64,000 nt of DNA, from the NCBI GenBank assembly GCA_947503715.1, contig CANNER010000002.1, positions 496,001-560,000 on the forward strand, written 5' to 3'. Source of the DNA: an uncultured Caulobacterales bacterium (lineage in GTDB: Bacteria > Pseudomonadota > Alphaproteobacteria > Caulobacterales > Maricaulaceae). Of the stretch, positions 33,948 to 42,278 are shown piece after piece. Numbering within the stretch: the stretch's first letter is position 1; each line of letters opens with the position of its first letter. A program made the translations under genes and the position numbers. The notes under the pieces were generated by a model that saw only the letters and a program-made list of their open reading frames with translations, was not told the origin of the DNA and made no database searches.

Positions 33948-34907
33948 ATGAGCGCTATGACCAATATTGAAATCACACCTGTCAGCTATGATCTCTGGCG
34001 TACCGATAAAGCCGCATTCGCGAAAGCCTTTGGCGAGAGTTTCGCCGAGACGGGCTTTGCCGTGGTTTCCGATCATACCATTTCGCAGAGCACGATTGAC
34101 TCAGCAGCCGAGGAAACCAAGGCATTCTTCGCTCTACCGCCTGAGACGAAACGCAAATATGCCGATGCTGAAGGTGGATTCCAACGTGGCTATTCCCCGG
34201 TTGGGAGTGAGAATGCCAAGGGGCGCGAGATTTCAGATTTCAAAGAATTCTGGCATACGGGACGGCGTCTGGATGAGAATTCCCGCTACCGCGCGACAAT
34301 GAAGGACACGCCCACAGTCGAGGAATTGCCGGAATTCAACCTCGTAACGCGCGACCTCTATGAAGCGCTGGACAGTTTCGGCGCAGATCTGTTGCGGGCC
34401 GTGGCGCTTTATCTCAATCTTGATGAGGATTATTTCGACGACAAGGTTGATAACGGGAACTCCATTCTGCGGTTGCTGCATTATCCCGCCCACACAAACC
34501 CGCCACCGGAAGGCTCCGTTCGGGCCGCTGCGCATGAGGATATCAATCTCATCACGCTACTGCTCGGTGCGGAAGAGGCAGGCTTGCAAGCGCGACATCG
34601 CAATGGTCAGTGGCTGGATATCAATGCGCCTAAGGGGGCGCTGGTCGTCAATGCGGGCGATATGTTACAGCGGCTGACGGCTTGGGATATTCCCTCGACA
34701 ACGCACCGCGTGCTTAACCCTTCAGAAGAACGGGCGAAGTTCCCGCGCTATTCAACGCCGTTTTTCCTCCATCCCAATCAGGATTATTTAATTGATCCGT
34801 TGCCCGATTGCGTGGCGAAAACGGGTAAGGTTGAGGCTCCGATCACGGCTGGTGATTATTTGAATGAACGTCTTCGCGAGATTGGATTATTGAAGGACAA
34901 GGCATAG
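33948..34907 (+). CDS. 2-oxoglutarate/Fe(II) dioxygenase, isopenicillin-N-synthase-like
   Basis: A 319-residue oxygenase of the IPNS/flavonol-synthase-like superfamily. Iron ligands are His196 and Asp198 (AAHEDIN) and His253 (STTHRVL). Arg267 and Ser269 (RYS) would hold 2-oxoglutarate. The N-terminal domain (about 10-120) is the typical non-haem dioxygenase N domain. A CGGAGG sequence precedes the ATG at 33948. It is the last gene of the aromatic operon, 46 bases after the dehydrogenase. Such an enzyme is not part of the known homoprotocatechuate route, so it may feed or detoxify a related substrate. Confidence 0.88.
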   Translation: MSAMTNIEITPVSYDLWRTDKAAFAKAFGESFAETGFAVVSDHTISQSTIDSAAEETKAFFALPPETKRKYADAEGGFQRGYSPVGSENAKGREISDFKEFWHTGRRLDENSRYRATMKDTPTVEELPEFNLVTRDLYEALDSFGADLLRAVALYLNLDEDYFDDKVDNGNSILRLLHYPAHTNPPPEGSVRAAAHEDINLITLLLGAEEAGLQARHRNGQWLDINAPKGALVVNAGDMLQRLTAWDIPSTTHRVLNPSEERAKFPRYSTPFFLHPNQDYLIDPLPDCVAKTGKVEAPITAGDYLNERLREIGLLKDKA

Positions 34908-35426
34908 GGATAGGTGCGACCGACGATCTGTGCGTTCGGCAGAAGTGATAAATGGGACTGTCCGCGTGGTGGTCTCCGCGAAGGAGTACCAAGGGGTAGG
35001 TCTTTCATCTTTGTTTTACGCAAGAGGCCAAGCGCGTGAGGTTTGTTGAGAGGTCGGCGATACCGTTACATCTTCCAAATCTCGAAATTGCCCGATTGTA
35101 AGACGGTCAATTCCTTGCGCTTTGTGCATTTGGCTGACGCCAAACACACTGCCACGCGGCAGCGGTTTTTGAAGAAACGGCCGGTCAGATAAACCCCGGA
35201 GTCTGCCCACTTGGAACAGCCGGTCGGCTCTCGTTTCTAAAGGTCCGGCACAGTCCGACGTCTCACCGCCGGATGCTCAACCCCACCGTCTTTCAGTACC
35301 AGCAAGCGAGGCCTCGCCTGTCCCGTGTCTGAAAGAACATATGTAATATGACACAGCTTTTATAAGTGGGGATCATTCTCTTTATAAACGGGGATTGGCC
35401 ACTGTCTCAGCGCCACCCACCAAGCT

Positions 35427-35540
35427 GTCATCCCGCACGCAGCGAAGCGGAGATGCGGGACCTGTCGCCTATAAACCCAAGCTAAAGCTCTGAAAACGTT
35501 AGACCCCGCATCTGCGCCCTATGGGCTGGTGCGGGGTGAC
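35427..35540. repeat. Interspersed palindromic repeat, copy 2
   Basis: Starts GTCATCCCGCACGCAGCGAA and ends GTGCGGGGTGAC. The left arm hairpin (CCCGCA...TGCGGG) and right arm hairpin (CCCCGCA...TGCGGGG) match copy 1 at 438-536, while the central spacer has diverged in sequence and length. This pattern is that of a mobile or amplified non-coding element. Confidence 0.78.
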
Positions 35541-35622
35541 AATGGAAAGTGGCTTTGAGAGAGCCAAAAATCGCGAAACCGTGGATATAGTTTGCCATAA
35601 ACGTGGATTGCCCCTCACTCAC

Positions 35623-35650
35623 AAAAAAGCCGCCCTAAAAGGCGGCTTTT
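35623..35650 (-). terminator. Terminator of the DUF4167 gene
   Basis: GCCGCC and GGCGGC form the stem around a five-base loop. On the minus strand it is followed by six T, which places it 23 bases after the DUF4167 stop. An A/T pairing extension makes it usable in both directions. Confidence 0.85.
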
Positions 35651-35672
35651 CAAATCAATATTTCGACTCGCT

Positions 35673-36290
35673 CTATTCAGCGGCCTCGATCGCATCATCC
35701 GATTTACGCGTCGGGGCTTTGCGGCGGCGTTTGGGTTTGTCTTCACGTTCGTCAGACGCTTCAACTTTCTCAGCTTTGACTTTTTTCGGTTTCTTTTCGG
35801 CTTTTGGCTTTTTTTCAACTTTTGGCGTATCGGCCTTGGGCGTTACGACTTCCAACTCAGACGGTGTCTCGGCGCTGTCATCAGAACTGTTAGTCTCATC
35901 CTGATCACGTCGGCTATTCTGGTTCCGGTTGTTATTGTGACGACGATTATTGTTTCGGTGATTATTCCCGTCCTCATCCTCATTATGGCTCTCACCCCGC
36001 GCGGCGCGTTCGGCTTCGGCCTTTTCGCGGGCTTCTTGTTTGGCGGCTTCCTGCGCATTCATCAGGCGGAGATAATGTTCCGCATGTTGCAGCAGGTTTT
36101 CGGCCTTCACGCGATTGCCGCTCATCTTGGCGTCGCGTGCAAGTGTTGTGTATTTTTCGTAAATCGTGGAGGCATTGCCCCGCACTTTCACATCCGGACC
36201 TTGACTGTCCATGGACCGGTTGTGGTTGTTATTATTATTGTGGTTCCGGTTCTTATTATTCCGGTTGCGACCGCGTTGACGCTTCATCAT
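35673..36290 (-). CDS. DUF4167-family protein
   Basis: A 205-residue protein. The conserved DUF4167 domain is about 30-95 (VRGNASTIYEKYTTLARDA, then GNRVKAENLLQHAEHYLRLM). The N-terminus is an Asn/Arg-rich low-complexity tract and the C-terminal half is a Lys/Glu/Ala-rich tail with repeated PKxEKKPK motifs. The gene usually sits near prmC in alphaproteobacteria, as it does here. RNA binding is suggested by composition only. Confidence 0.9.
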   Translation of the reverse strand: MMKRQRGRNRNNKNRNHNNNNNHNRSMDSQGPDVKVRGNASTIYEKYTTLARDAKMSGNRVKAENLLQHAEHYLRLMNAQEAAKQEAREKAEAERAARGESHNEDEDGNNHRNNNRRHNNNRNQNSRRDQDETNSSDDSAETPSELEVVTPKADTPKVEKKPKAEKKPKKVKAEKVEASDEREDKPKRRRKAPTRKSDDAIEAAE

Positions 36291-36454
36291 CTGTCCTCAA
36301 AAGGGGCGACAGGTGAACATATACCCTCTTATCGCTGTTTTGCGAACGGGCCTTCACTGTGTCGGCTTTTCGTAGTGGACCCGGCGAATATTCGGCAAGT
36401 CTTCAAGCTACGATTTCCGCGTAGCAAAGCCTTTCGCAGATGAAAAGACCTTTT

Positions 36455-37354
36455 TCAGGTTGATTTTCGGGCGCTGATCACGCGGTCATTCCCGCCAAGG
36501 TCGCGGTGGACTTGAATGTTAGAAAATTCGGCCGTTCGGACGAGAGTGGAGACGCTTTCGCCCTGATCAAAGCCGATCTCCAGACCGAGCCACCCATTTA
36601 GTTTTAGATGTGAGGCGGCTTTCTCCAATATTGCGCGGTAATCGCGCAATCCATCCTCACCACCATATAGCGCAAGGGCCGGGTCGTAATCCGCGACTTC
36701 CTGTTCCAGTTGCGTCATGGCGGTCGCGTCAATGTAAGGCGGATTGGAGAGAATGGCGTCGAAGGTTTCGCCACGGTCCAGGGCGTCCCACCAAGCCCCT
36801 TGTTTGAACATGACGCGGTCACGGACGTTCAAAGTTTCCGCATTTGTCTGTGCGATCGTCAGGGCGGCTTCTGAGACGTCAGTTGCGATTAATGTAGCTT
36901 CCGGCAATTCCGCCAGCAGGGTCAAACCAATCGCGCCGCTCCCCGTGCCGAGGTCAAGCAGGCGAGGGGACGGCGTATTTTTTAACGCTTTCAAGGCTTC
37001 GCGGATGAGGGTTTCCGTATCTGCGCGCGGGGACAGGACATCTTTGGAAATCACAAAGCGCCGCCCGTAAAACTCTCGCCAGCCCAAAATATGATCGACG
37101 GGTTCGCCCGCCAAACGCCGCGCCATGCCCTTTTTGATTTTATCGAACACTTCCGGCGCGAGAAATTCCGTCCCGTGAAGCATGAGGGATGTGCGGTCCA
37201 ATCCCGTCGCGTCCAGCACCAGCTCCAGCGCGTCCTCTGCCGCAAAAGGCAGCCCGGCTTCGGTAAAAGCCTGCGTGAGAAACCGCTTCGCTGAGCGGGC
37301 GTTCAAGCCCGAATAAGGGCCGGAGCGCGGGCGTTGATCGAGTGGGATGACCAT
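36455..37354 (-). CDS. prmC: Release factor glutamine methyltransferase
   Basis: Methylates the Gln of the GGQ loop of RF1 and RF2 using S-adenosylmethionine. It is 299 residues long. Motif I is LLDLGTGSGAIGLTLL (about 130-145), and the substrate-binding NPPYI follows at about 205-209. The helical N-terminal domain and REFYGRRFVISKDVLSPRADTE segment match PrmC/HemK. The gene start overlaps the upstream hydrolase stop (TAATG). No prfA is present beside it in this window. Confidence 0.95.
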   Translation of the reverse strand: MVIPLDQRPRSGPYSGLNARSAKRFLTQAFTEAGLPFAAEDALELVLDATGLDRTSLMLHGTEFLAPEVFDKIKKGMARRLAGEPVDHILGWREFYGRRFVISKDVLSPRADTETLIREALKALKNTPSPRLLDLGTGSGAIGLTLLAELPEATLIATDVSEAALTIAQTNAETLNVRDRVMFKQGAWWDALDRGETFDAILSNPPYIDATAMTQLEQEVADYDPALALYGGEDGLRDYRAILEKAASHLKLNGWLGLEIGFDQGESVSTLVRTAEFSNIQVHRDLGGNDRVISARKST

Positions 37355-38088
37355 TAGGAGATGGAGGCAATCGCGGATTCAATCAGGATCAGATCGCTCT
37401 CCCGCGAGAGACTGTGATCTCCGCCTTTGACCAATGTGTAAGTCACGTCTTTCGAGGTCAGCATATCCAACAGCCGTTTGGAATGGGTCCAGGGCACAAC
37501 ATTATCGTCATAGCCTTGCAGGATACGGATCGGGCAGGTGAGCGGGATGGGAAGGTCGAGAATTTGGCGGGCGCGACCATCCTCGATCAGGGCTTTGGAA
37601 TAGGCATAGGGCTCGTCATAGCCCGACGGTTCATAGACCACGCCGTCATTTTCCAGCGCCGCGATCTGCTCTTCCGTCCAGCCCGCGACGGTCAGCTTTT
37701 CCGTGAAATCCGGCGCGGGATTGATGAGGACGAGCCCCTGTGTGCGCGGTGTGTTCGCGGTGGCGGCCAGGAGGGCGGCCCAGCCCCCCATAGAGGAGCC
37801 GACCAGAATGACGGGACCGTCCGTTAACTGGTCCCGCACATAGGCGATGTCTGACGCCCAGCGAGAAATCGTGCCATCTGTGAAGTCTCCTGAACTTTCC
37901 CCGTGGCCAAAATAATCGAAACGGATAAAGGTCTGCCCGCGCGCCTCAGCCCAAGCGTGGAGGTGGGTCGCCTTCCCACCCTCCATGTCGGATTTCAGCC
38001 CGCCGCACCAGATGACCGTGGGACCACGGCCTTCGCTCATTTTATAGGCAATTTTTTCGCCGTCCGGCGTGTCGAGAAAGTCGGGCAT
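37354..38088 (-). CDS. Alpha/beta hydrolase (ABHD10-like esterase/thioesterase)
   Basis: A 244-residue hydrolase when started at ATG 38088 (MPDFLDTPDGEKIAY). An earlier ATG at 38133 would overlap the divergent glycosyltransferase start and adds unconserved residues. The nucleophile elbow is GSSMGGW. Asp in QGYDDNVVPW and His in GGDHSLS complete the triad. FDYFGHGESSGDF follows the first strand. The layout recalls mitochondrial ABHD10 depalmitoylase-type proteins, though the substrate here is unknown. Coupled to prmC. Confidence 0.85.
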   Translation of the reverse strand: MPDFLDTPDGEKIAYKMSEGRGPTVIWCGGLKSDMEGGKATHLHAWAEARGQTFIRFDYFGHGESSGDFTDGTISRWASDIAYVRDQLTDGPVILVGSSMGGWAALLAATANTPRTQGLVLINPAPDFTEKLTVAGWTEEQIAALENDGVVYEPSGYDEPYAYSKALIEDGRARQILDLPIPLTCPIRILQGYDDNVVPWTHSKRLLDMLTSKDVTYTLVKGGDHSLSRESDLILIESAIASIS

Positions 38089-38106
38089 TATCAGATTCGT
38101 TCGTCT

Positions 38107-39222
38107 ATGAGTAATTCCATGAATGTGCTTCAAGTCTTACCTGAACTCAATGCCGGAGGTGTCGAAGGCACGACCGTGGAAATGGTCGAGGCCTTGGTCG
38201 CCGCCGGACATGGCGCGCATGTGCTCTCCGCCGGAGGACGGATGATCGCGGAGATCGAAGCGCTGGGCGGTGTGCATCATGAGGCGGAGATCGGGTCGAA
38301 GAATATCCTGTCCGTGCCCTGGCGCATTGCGGGTGTGCGACGCCTCATCGCGGAGCATAATATCGACATCGTCCATGCCCGCAGCCGCGCGCCCGCCTGG
38401 CCCGCCATGCTCGCCGCACGGGCGGAGAAGATACCCTTCGTCACGACCTATCACGGGGTTTATAAAGCCAGTGGGCCGCTGAAACGATTTTATAATTCGG
38501 TCATGGCGCGGGGGGATCGCGTGATCGCGAATTCCAATTTCACGCGCGATTACCTGATGGCGCAGCACGGCACGGATGCGGCCAAAATCACGGTCATCCC
38601 GCGCGGTGTCGATATGGTGCGGTTCAGTGCGACGGCTGTCGATATTATTACTGTTGCCGAATTGCGCGAGAGTTGGGGCGTGAAACCGGGGGAAACCGTC
38701 CTCGTCCTGCCGGGGCGTCTGACGCGGTGGAAGGGGCAGGCGGTCGCGATTGAGGCGCTCTCTCATTTGCCGGAAACCTATCGCCTGATTCTTGTGGGGG
38801 ATGCACAGGGGAGGACGGACTATCTGGCGGAATTGGCGGCACTGGGGAAAAACCTGGGTGTCGGCGAGCGCGTCCACCTCGCGGGGCATTCGAGGGAAAT
38901 CCCGACGGTCCTCGCGGCAGCGGATATCGTCCTGACGCCGTCGACAGAGCCCGAAGCCTTTGGTCGCACGGCAGCGGAAGCGCAGGCGATGAACCGTCCC
39001 GTGATCGCGGCGGATCATGGCGGCGCGGTGGAGGTTGTCGTGGAGGGCGTGACTGGGTTTCGGGTCGCTCCCAATAATCCAGAATCGCTCGCGGCGGCGG
39101 TAGAGCGTGTCTCTGATCTAACAGGCGTCAAAACGGCGAGAGATCGAATCGCTGCGAATTTCTCGAAAGCCAGCCTGCAAGCGGCCACTCTTGCGGTTTA
39201 TTCCCAGGTTTTGGAACCTTAG
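38107..39222 (+). CDS. Family 4 glycosyltransferase (GT-B fold)
   Basis: A 371-residue cytoplasmic glycosyltransferase. The start is set at ATG 38107 or 38119 (MNVLQVLPELNAGGVEGTT), because the frame back to 37903 runs through the opposite hydrolase gene. The N-terminal acceptor domain has a GGVEGTT loop. The C-terminal donor domain has PGRLTRWKGQ, LVGDAQG and the EPEAFGRTAAEAQAM E-x7-E signature. A lipopolysaccharide or capsule role is likely but the sugar is unknown. Only 18 bases separate it from the divergent hydrolase start, so promoters must overlap coding sequence. Confidence 0.87.
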   Translation: MSNSMNVLQVLPELNAGGVEGTTVEMVEALVAAGHGAHVLSAGGRMIAEIEALGGVHHEAEIGSKNILSVPWRIAGVRRLIAEHNIDIVHARSRAPAWPAMLAARAEKIPFVTTYHGVYKASGPLKRFYNSVMARGDRVIANSNFTRDYLMAQHGTDAAKITVIPRGVDMVRFSATAVDIITVAELRESWGVKPGETVLVLPGRLTRWKGQAVAIEALSHLPETYRLILVGDAQGRTDYLAELAALGKNLGVGERVHLAGHSREIPTVLAAADIVLTPSTEPEAFGRTAAEAQAMNRPVIAADHGGAVEVVVEGVTGFRVAPNNPESLAAAVERVSDLTGVKTARDRIAANFSKASLQAATLAVYSQVLEP

Positions 39223-39304
39223 GTAAAATCGCGGCTTTCCCTTGTATATGCGCCTTAAAACCGCCATATGCCGAAACTGATTGAAACTACCAGGAGACAC
39301 CACA

Positions 39305-39850
39305 ATCGCTAGAAGACCCCTCTCGGCCCAACCCGCCAAAAAACCCAAAGGCCCGCGCATCAACCGCGACATTACCGCCGATAATGTCCTGCTCATCCTC
39401 GCCGACGGAGAAAAAAGGGGCACTGTCCCCATCGCTGAAGCCCTCGCGGCTGCCCGTGACGCCGGACTCGACCTCGTCGAAGTCGCGCCCGGACAAACGC
39501 CCGTTTGCAAAGTCCTTGACTACGGCAAGATGCGCTTTGAAAATCAAAAGAAGAAAGCTGCCAACCGCAAGAACCAGCGGACCCAGGCGCTTAAAGAAAT
39601 TAAGATGCGTCCGAATATCGACACGCATGATTACGGCGTGAAAACCAAAGCCATGCAAAAATTCTTTGACCGCGGCGATAAGGTGAAAGTCACCGTGCGT
39701 TTCCGCGGCCGCGAAATGGCCCATATGGACCGCGGCATGACATTGCTCGCCCGCGTGAAGGAAGATTTCGCCGAAGATTGTAAGGTGGAATTCGAACCGA
39801 AGACAGAAGGCCGTCTGATGACGATGGTTCTGGCGCCGAAGAATAATTAG
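39305..39850 (+). CDS. infC: Translation initiation factor IF-3, with a non-standard ATC start codon
   Basis: Binds the 30S subunit and checks start-codon choice. The start is read as ATC at 39305, eight bases after AGGAG (39292-39296). No ATG fits, and the nearest alternative (TTG at 39281) has no ribosome-binding site. The 181-residue product begins (M)[22 protein letters not shown]. It carries the N-domain ([20 protein letters not shown]) and C-domain ([30 protein letters not shown]). Rare AUU/AUC starts on infC are used for autoregulation, since IF-3 rejects them. Confidence 0.93.
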   Translation: MARRPLSAQPAKKPKGPRINRDITADNVLLILADGEKRGTVPIAEALAAARDAGLDLVEVAPGQTPVCKVLDYGKMRFENQKKKAANRKNQRTQALKEIKMRPNIDTHDYGVKTKAMQKFFDRGDKVKVTVRFRGREMAHMDRGMTLLARVKEDFAEDCKVEFEPKTEGRLMTMVLAPKNN

Positions 39851-39870
39851 AATCGATTAGAGTTTGAATG

Positions 39871-39902
39871 AAAAGCCGGGATACAGATCCCGGCTTTTTT
39901 TG
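39871..39902 (+). terminator. Terminator of infC
   Basis: A stem AAGCCGGG/CCCGGCTT with an eight-base loop is followed by seven T, 21 bases past the infC stop. It probably also serves the convergent gene ending at 39923, because A residues precede the stem. Confidence 0.92.
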
Positions 39903-39922
39903 TTTTCATATGTAGACGGCAG

Positions 39923-41146
39923 TTAATTTTCAGTCGCGCCATCACAGGTTTCGTTATTAGGCGTCCATTCTGCGCCTCCGGTCAAATTTCCATCTCCATC
40001 AACGACCGCAGAAAAAGTCGCACAGAATTTTTCCACTTTATCAATGACGGGGGTTTCTTTCTCAAGCAACTCACTCGCGGCCTCTTCAAGAACAGATGTG
40101 ATATCGTCTTTGAAGATACCAAGGCCTTTTTTGGCGAGTTTTAGGATATCTTTCCGTGCCCCGTCCCCGACTTCTGCGACACTGATTTCAAGGCTAGCGA
40201 TTGTATCTTCTATTTTAATTTGCTCACTGGCAGGTCTAGAAAGACTGCTCGCCTCTTTAGAGTAAGGGAGTATTGGTAGGGCTTGAAATTTGGACCAGTC
40301 TTCGGACGTATCGTCCTTAAACTCTAATTTGTAAAACTTTAGAACGTTTGTCCAGCTTCCGTCATTCTCATTAGGTTTAGTGAGTTTATCTTTGAGAACG
40401 ATTGTGTTGAATATATCTTCTGACTTCCCAACATTTTCATCCCGCCAAACTCCGCTCGCTTTTGCTGAAATAGCCAGACTCAGTTCATCAGAGTCTTTGG
40501 GTACAGCGGGGGTGTCAACGTATAGGCGTAAAGGTCTTATCCTGATGTGATTGTTATCAATCACACTCCATTGTCCAATGAAATCAAGATCTAAGTTCCT
40601 TTTGGACGTGCGCGTTATTACCCCATTCGATTTTTGATCCGTATAGCTCTCTGTAAATTTACTGTACCGAAAGCAATTACTAGAGAGTCGAAGGTCTTTA
40701 TTTTCTGTTGTGGCGTATGGTTCAATCATAATCTTTTTCGAATGAACCGCAGAATACTTTTCAATTTCCTTTTCTAGGCCTTTATCGACCTCTTTGACAA
40801 ATAGTCCAATGAGTTTTGGGGCGAGAAACGCTAAGGCGGACCCAATGATAGATTTTGGTCGTGTAGCCCCGGAGCCGCCCTCTGGTGTTGGAAAACATGT
40901 GTTTTCTATAGCTTGCGTGTTTACAGTATTTTGAGTGATTAAATTATTAGGAATGCCAAAATTCAGATATATTGATTGGTTGTCAGATTGATCAACACTG
41001 TCAGACATTATCAGTGTGGAAACAATTTTCGTGCCGCTCGATTTTTTAGCTTTTTCCGCCCGATCAGATCCCCCCGCATAGGCCGGAGTGCTGAGAACCG
41101 CACATAAAACTGTTCCGATTAAAATTGATGTTTTGTTGATTGTCAT
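39923..41146 (-). CDS. Exported protein of unknown function
   Basis: A 407-residue protein with a standard signal peptide (MTINKTSILIGTVLCAVLS, cleavage after AYA at about residue 24). I recognise no domain. It is relatively AT-rich, has a helical segment at about 115-135 (FLAPKLIGLFVKEVDKGLEK), a beta-rich middle and a C-terminal helical part (about 315-365) that ends in an Asp/Thr-rich tail with a pair of Cys. Cysteines at about 85, 162, 374 and 403 may form disulfides. The next gene upstream codes for a secreted metalloprotease, so an exoenzyme or surface role is likely. Confidence 0.7.
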   Translation of the reverse strand: MTINKTSILIGTVLCAVLSTPAYAGGSDRAEKAKKSSGTKIVSTLIMSDSVDQSDNQSIYLNFGIPNNLITQNTVNTQAIENTCFPTPEGGSGATRPKSIIGSALAFLAPKLIGLFVKEVDKGLEKEIEKYSAVHSKKIMIEPYATTENKDLRLSSNCFRYSKFTESYTDQKSNGVITRTSKRNLDLDFIGQWSVIDNNHIRIRPLRLYVDTPAVPKDSDELSLAISAKASGVWRDENVGKSEDIFNTIVLKDKLTKPNENDGSWTNVLKFYKLEFKDDTSEDWSKFQALPILPYSKEASSLSRPASEQIKIEDTIASLEISVAEVGDGARKDILKLAKKGLGIFKDDITSVLEEAASELLEKETPVIDKVEKFCATFSAVVDGDGNLTGGAEWTPNNETCDGATEN

Positions 41147-41190
41147 GATGCACCCTTTTGCTTTGCGTTGAAGAATTTATTGAATTCGAT

Positions 41191-42147
41191 TTAATTGCCG
41201 TATTGAGAATTGTAGTAGGCCCGGTCTCCTGCCGACAGAAAAGTTGCGTAGCCTAAGGCGTTACGTGGTTTGCAGGGGGTTTGTTCGCCGCTTTTATAGA
41301 GGTTTGAACGATAGGTGCGGTAAAGCATGACGGAGTCGCGATCTATCGTTTCGCTTTCCAAAGGGCCCGACACGACTTCGCCCGCATCCTGCATGGTCTT
41401 TAAATAATAATCGGCATCAATATTGAACCGTGATTGATGTCTGGTCCATCCCGTGGACATAAAATACCGCACGAGCCGGTTTGTTTTCATGTCGGACTGG
41501 CAATCGGGATGAAAATGCTCATGGGCGAGGCCTAATGCGTGACCAAATTCGTGCAATATCGTGGCCCGCTCATAACTTTCAAGCCACCCTTCCGGACTGT
41601 CGATATAGGGCTGCAATGCGGTGTCGAAACTTGCGTAATTCATTGTTGGAAGATCGGCATCAATACCGTCGGCCAGTTTGCCAATTACAGACCAATAGCC
41701 GCCATCATATGCATCGGATCGGAAACTAATCCGGATATCTGCCGATTTTGTCTGATCTGTTTTATTCCAACGATTATACCGCCCCGTCCCGTCCTTGAAG
41801 GACAGTGAAAGAGAACCGCCATTTTGCGTCCATTGATGGGCCGTTTGTTCAATCAGTTTGTAAATATTCGGGTTTCCGCCTTCAAAGGCAACAGTGACGA
41901 CGTCGCGGTCCCAGGTGAGTTCCTCGTGACCTATAAAATTCATACCCTGTGCGGCCTTTGGGGACGTCTCAAATGATAGACGTTGTGCCTCTGCCCGGGC
42001 TTCCATTTGTGTAAGAATATGCGTGGGTATGCGGTCAAAAGAAGAATCGAAATTATCGATCTCCGCGTCATTTACATCAATCGCATCACAGCCGGATAGG
42101 GTTAGCAGGGCAATCAGGCCTGTCAGTGTTTTTTGAAATTTGATCAT
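41191..42147 (-). CDS. Metzincin-type zinc metalloprotease, lipoprotein
   Basis: A 318-residue protease. The start is ATG 42147, which gives a lipoprotein signal MIKFQKTLTGLIALLTLSGC with acylated Cys at about residue 20. The zinc site is HEFGHALGLAHEH (HExxHxxGxxH), the metzincin consensus. A Met-turn candidate is DSVMLYRTY further on. The surrounding domain (TVAFEGGNPNIYKLIEQTA..., ADIRISFRSD) resembles astacin and matrixin-like enzymes. It should be tethered to the outer membrane or periplasmic face. An RTX subtilase gene lies 130 bases upstream on the same strand. Confidence 0.88.
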   Translation of the reverse strand: MIKFQKTLTGLIALLTLSGCDAIDVNDAEIDNFDSSFDRIPTHILTQMEARAEAQRLSFETSPKAAQGMNFIGHEELTWDRDVVTVAFEGGNPNIYKLIEQTAHQWTQNGGSLSLSFKDGTGRYNRWNKTDQTKSADIRISFRSDAYDGGYWSVIGKLADGIDADLPTMNYASFDTALQPYIDSPEGWLESYERATILHEFGHALGLAHEHFHPDCQSDMKTNRLVRYFMSTGWTRHQSRFNIDADYYLKTMQDAGEVVSGPLESETIDRDSVMLYRTYRSNLYKSGEQTPCKPRNALGYATFLSAGDRAYYNSQYGN

Positions 42148-42278
42148 GATATCTGCGACATGCCCCCTCATTGAAGGCCTGTCTCAAGATAAGATGACCC
42201 TTATAAGCGGTATATGGCTGATATGCTCTTACAGTCTGTAACGCAGGTCACATTTACAAAACCATTTGATACTGCACG

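Larger units (their letters stand above)
34908..35672. other. 765-base intergenic region without a supported gene
   Basis: The first 430 bases contain no convincing frame. A 64-codon minus-strand frame at 35016-35210 has no recognised relative. A 15-base direct repeat (TTTATAAGTGGGGAT at 35359-35373, TTTATAAACGGGGAT at 35381-35395) recurs at a 22-base period. A palindromic repeat element (35427-35540) and a terminator (35623-35650) occupy the right side. GC-rich inverted segments at about 35200-35290 could fold as RNA. Confidence 0.5.

Noticed and set aside
35016-35210. 64-codon minus-strand frame in the intergenic region
   Set aside because: No recognised relative, no clear ribosome-binding site and not supported by neighbours.
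37903-38106. N-terminal extension of the glycosyltransferase
   Set aside because: Runs through the opposite-strand hydrolase gene, and family homology begins at about 38119.
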